Shown here piece by piece: positions 12,113 to 14,200 of a stretch of DNA of 14,200 nt. Origin of the DNA: Polyangiaceae bacterium (GTDB lineage Bacteria > Myxococcota > Polyangia > Polyangiales > Polyangiaceae); the NCBI GenBank assembly GCA_025936205.1, contig JAICTU010000225.1, positions 1 through 14,200 of the forward strand, read 5' to 3'. A program made the position numbers and the translations under genes. The notes below the pieces were generated by a model that was given only the letters and a program-made list of their open reading frames with translations, did no database searches and had not been told where the DNA came from. Every line of letters begins with the position of its first letter. Position 1 is the stretch's first letter.

Positions 12113-13402
12113 TCAGGTGTAGGCGAGCGTCAGCTCGCGCAGCTTCTCGCGATTGCGCCGACCGTGCGCGCCGACCGCCACCACGTTCAGCCCTGACGAC
12201 TGGAACAGGTTTCGGGCAGCCTCCATCACCTGGTCGCGCGTCACTGCCGCGAGCTGATCCCGGCGCTCGGCCGGCGTCAGCTCGGTACGGGCGAGCTCGC
12301 TCATGGCGTAGTGGCTGGCCACCTCCTCGGGGTCGTCCAGCATCATCTGCAGCTGCCAGCGGTGACGCTGCTTGGCCTTGGCGAGCTCCGTCTCGCTGGG
12401 GCCCTCGTCGCGCAGGCGGCGGACCACCTCGAACAACTCCTGCAGCACCTCCGCCGCGCGCTCGTTGGCGCTCTCGGCGGACAGATCCACCATGCCCACG
12501 TCTTCGTACGCCTCGTACACGGCCGCCACGTCGTAGCACAGGCCCTTGCGGTCGCAGATGTGCTCGTAGAGCCGCGTCGACAGCCCGTCGTCGAGCACGC
12601 GCACCAGGAGCTGCGTCGCCGGCTCCCGCGGATCGAGGAAGCTCGGGGCGCGAAAGCCCACGCGCAGGCAGGTCTGGCTCGCGGCATGCGGCACGAAGCG
12701 AAACGCCGCGCCGCTCTGCGCGCCCGGCGGCGCGACGCTCTCGCGCGTACCGCCCGGCACAGCGCCGAAGAGCCGCTCCAGCTCGCGCAGGATGTGCTGC
12801 GGATCGAACGGACCCGCCGCTACCAGCGTCGTGCTCTGCCCGACGTAGAAGCGCTGATGGTGGCGCAGCAGACTCGCCGGATCGAAGCGCTCAATGTGTT
12901 CCGGAGAGCCCGTGATTGGGCGCCCGAGCGGATGCCCGGGAAATGCCACCGAGCCGAGCAGATCGTCCGCGTCGATCAGATTGCCGGCTTCATCCAGCGT
13001 CTCCAGGATCTCCTCGTGCACGATGCCCCGCTCGATCTCGATGCCGCCCATCAGCGGCTCGCGATACACGTCGGCCAGCAGCGGCAGCATCTCCACGAAG
13101 CGCTCCGGGGGCATCGCGATCTGCAGCGAGCCGAAGTCCTTCGCGGTGGCCGCGAGCAGGGTGCCGCCCAGCGTCTCGAAGGCCAGCGCCTGCTCGTGAG
13201 CACTCGGGTAGCGAGGCGTCCCCCGGTACAGCATGTGCTCCAGGAAATGGCTGATACCGTTTTCCTCCGGCTGCTCGAAGCGCGACCCGATGCGGATCTG
13301 CGCTTCGATCACCGAACGGTGCACGTGGGGCATGGGCACGGCGAGGAGCCGGAGCCCATTGGTCAAAATCGAGCGTTGCGGTGCGAGTTCTGACAGCTCC
13401 AA
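12113..13402 (-). CDS. M16 family zinc metallopeptidase (processing-peptidase type)
   Basis: A 429-residue single-chain M16B-type peptidase. The N-terminal half carries the inverted zinc motif H52-F-L-E55-H56 (in SHFLEHMLYRGT). The third ligand is E130 or E131 in ERGIVHEEILETLDE, about 75 residues later as the family requires. The C-terminal half has the usual LRVGFRAPSF, LLVRVLDDGLSTRLYEHICD and RKGLCYDVAAVYEAYEDVGM, matching the arginine/tyrosine region of the second M16 domain. No signal peptide is seen, so cytoplasmic location is likely. The start is TTG at 13402, seven bases after the stop of the PPIase gene, with a weak SD; the conserved ILTNGLRLL strand begins 12 residues in. It is probably co-transcribed with that PPIase. 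All zinc ligands are intact, so it should be active. Confidence 0.94.
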   Translation of the reverse strand: MELSELAPQRSILTNGLRLLAVPMPHVHRSVIEAQIRIGSRFEQPEENGISHFLEHMLYRGTPRYPSAHEQALAFETLGGTLLAATAKDFGSLQIAMPPERFVEMLPLLADVYREPLMGGIEIERGIVHEEILETLDEAGNLIDADDLLGSVAFPGHPLGRPITGSPEHIERFDPASLLRHHQRFYVGQSTTLVAAGPFDPQHILRELERLFGAVPGGTRESVAPPGAQSGAAFRFVPHAASQTCLRVGFRAPSFLDPREPATQLLVRVLDDGLSTRLYEHICDRKGLCYDVAAVYEAYEDVGMVDLSAESANERAAEVLQELFEVVRRLRDEGPSETELAKAKQRHRWQLQMMLDDPEEVASHYAMSELARTELTPAERRDQLAAVTRDQVMEAARNLFQSSGLNVVAVGAHGRRNREKLRELTLAYT

Positions 13403-13409
13403 GGGGTAC

Positions 13410-14200
13410 TCAGGAATCGTCTGCGGGGGTCTTGTCGTCCAGGAAACGGCGGTTGACCGTGATGTCCTTCTCGTGCGCCTGGCGCAGGCGAGCCATGTGC
13501 GCGGTGAGCGCCTCGACCTCCGCGCGCTGCTTCAGCTCGCGCATGAAGTCGGATTTGTCCTTCTCGAACTCTTCCTTCTTGGCCGGCTCGCGATCTTTGA
13601 GCTGCAGCACGGCCAGGCCGTCGCGCGTCGGGATCGGCTCGGCGTACACATCGCCGACCGCCGCCAGGGAGAAAGCGATCTGCTTGGTGGACGCGCTCTG
13701 GGTCGCGTTGAACACCGGCGTGGCCATGCCCCCGCGCGTGAAGCTCGGGCTGACGTCCACCTGAGGACGATCGCGCGACTCGCGCGCGGCGGCCAGCAAC
13801 TCCGCGGCGAGCCCGCCGCCGGCCTTCTTCGCCTGCGCCTCGAGCGGGCTCTGCGCGAGCGCGCTCTGGGTCATCGCGTCCACGCTGTCCTGCATGACCT
13901 TGCCGGCGCTGACCGAAGCGATCAGCCCCTTGGCAAACTCCTGCGTCAGGCCGTCCGCCGCGGCCCGCGCCGCCAGCGGCCGCGCCACCCATAGCCGCGT
14001 CACCTCTTCCAGCTTCTCCTTCGGCACGCGCTGCTCGAGCCGCAGCAGATAGAAGCCGCGGGCCTGCTGCACGAGCTTGCTGGTGCCGCCCGGAGCGACG
14101 CCGTCCAGCGCCTTGATCAGCTGCGCCGTCTCCTCCCCCTCGGACTCATTCAAGCAACCGCGCTTGCCGCCGTAGTCCGCGCTCGGGGCGCCGCTATGAA
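13410..14200 (-). CDS. Parvulin-type peptidyl-prolyl isomerase (PpiD/SurA-like), 5' end missing
   Basis: About 263 codons are in the window and the frame stays open to the right edge, so the N-terminus, probably a membrane anchor or signal and chaperone domain, is outside. The first visible residues, HSGAPSADYGGKRGCLNESE, match the S-x-D-x-G-G-x-L-G turn of the PpiC/parvulin rotamase domain. This is followed by GTSKLVQQARGFYLLRLEQR, the domain's last strand. A long helical region follows, then a second rotamase-like segment (FSLAAVGDVYAEPIPTRDGLAVLQLKDREP) and a charged helix, as in PpiD. PpiD-type proteins help outer-membrane and periplasmic proteins fold after Sec export. The stop lies seven bases before the M16 peptidase start, suggesting one envelope quality-control unit. 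PpiD versus SurA cannot be settled without the N-terminus. Confidence 0.85.
   Translation of the reverse strand, partial: HSGAPSADYGGKRGCLNESEGEETAQLIKALDGVAPGGTSKLVQQARGFYLLRLEQRVPKEKLEEVTRLWVARPLAARAAADGLTQEFAKGLIASVSAGKVMQDSVDAMTQSALAQSPLEAQAKKAGGGLAAELLAAARESRDRPQVDVSPSFTRGGMATPVFNATQSASTKQIAFSLAAVGDVYAEPIPTRDGLAVLQLKDREPAKKEEFEKDKSDFMRELKQRAEVEALTAHMARLRQAHEKDITVNRRFLDDKTPADDS

Noticed and set aside
12311..13393. Plus-strand open frame of 360 codons opposite the M16 peptidase
   Set aside because: Produced by GC bias on the antisense strand; the leftward frame has the HFLEH zinc motif and full M16 architecture.

Overview
The window is GC-rich, densely coding DNA from a Gram-negative, most likely deltaproteobacterial/Myxococcota genome. 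The evidence is an intact Tol-Pal envelope system, very GC-biased third codon positions, frequent TTG/GTG starts with 4-base stop/start overlaps, a small single-domain PilZ protein and a CxxC-ladder protein of a kind I associate with myxobacteria. The phylum is an inference; no rRNA or other phylogenetic marker was compared.

Layout. (1) 1-1806, leftward: a single-pass membrane protein with a TPR-like tail, overlapped at its stop by the 5' part of mfd (transcription-repair coupling factor), which runs off the left edge. (2) 1895-2847, rightward: a PilZ-domain protein coupled by a GTGA overlap to an SCP2-like lipid-carrier protein. (3) 2911-6837, leftward: a compact pal-tolQ-tolR-tolA-tolB operon with pal first instead of last. 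It spans the inner membrane (TolQRA), the periplasm (TolB) and the outer membrane (Pal). (4) 6838-7247: the upstream region of pal, with a plausible promoter, a perfect 15-bp palindrome and a strong SD. (5) 7248-8500, leftward: an unrecognised two-gene unit, a basic/acidic low-complexity protein with a helical C-terminus followed, with a 1-base overlap, by a 17-cysteine CxxC-repeat protein. (6) 8501-10476: almost 2 kb with no credible gene, full of 11-15-bp tandem micro-duplications and several hairpins. (7) 10477-12071, rightward: ilvE and a probable exported protein or lipoprotein. (8) 12113-14200, leftward: a parvulin-type peptidyl-prolyl isomerase (5' end off the window) followed by an M16 zinc peptidase, converging with the ilvE unit.

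The dominant theme is envelope biology: Tol-Pal, periplasmic chaperone/PPIase, M16 protease and exported proteins, with mfd and ilvE as housekeeping genes. Two things stand out as possibly undescribed: the CxxC-ladder two-gene unit, and the recurrence of short tandem duplications both in noncoding DNA and inside two secretion-signal-like N-termini (tolQ and the protein after ilvE), which suggests active slippage-driven sequence growth in this genome.
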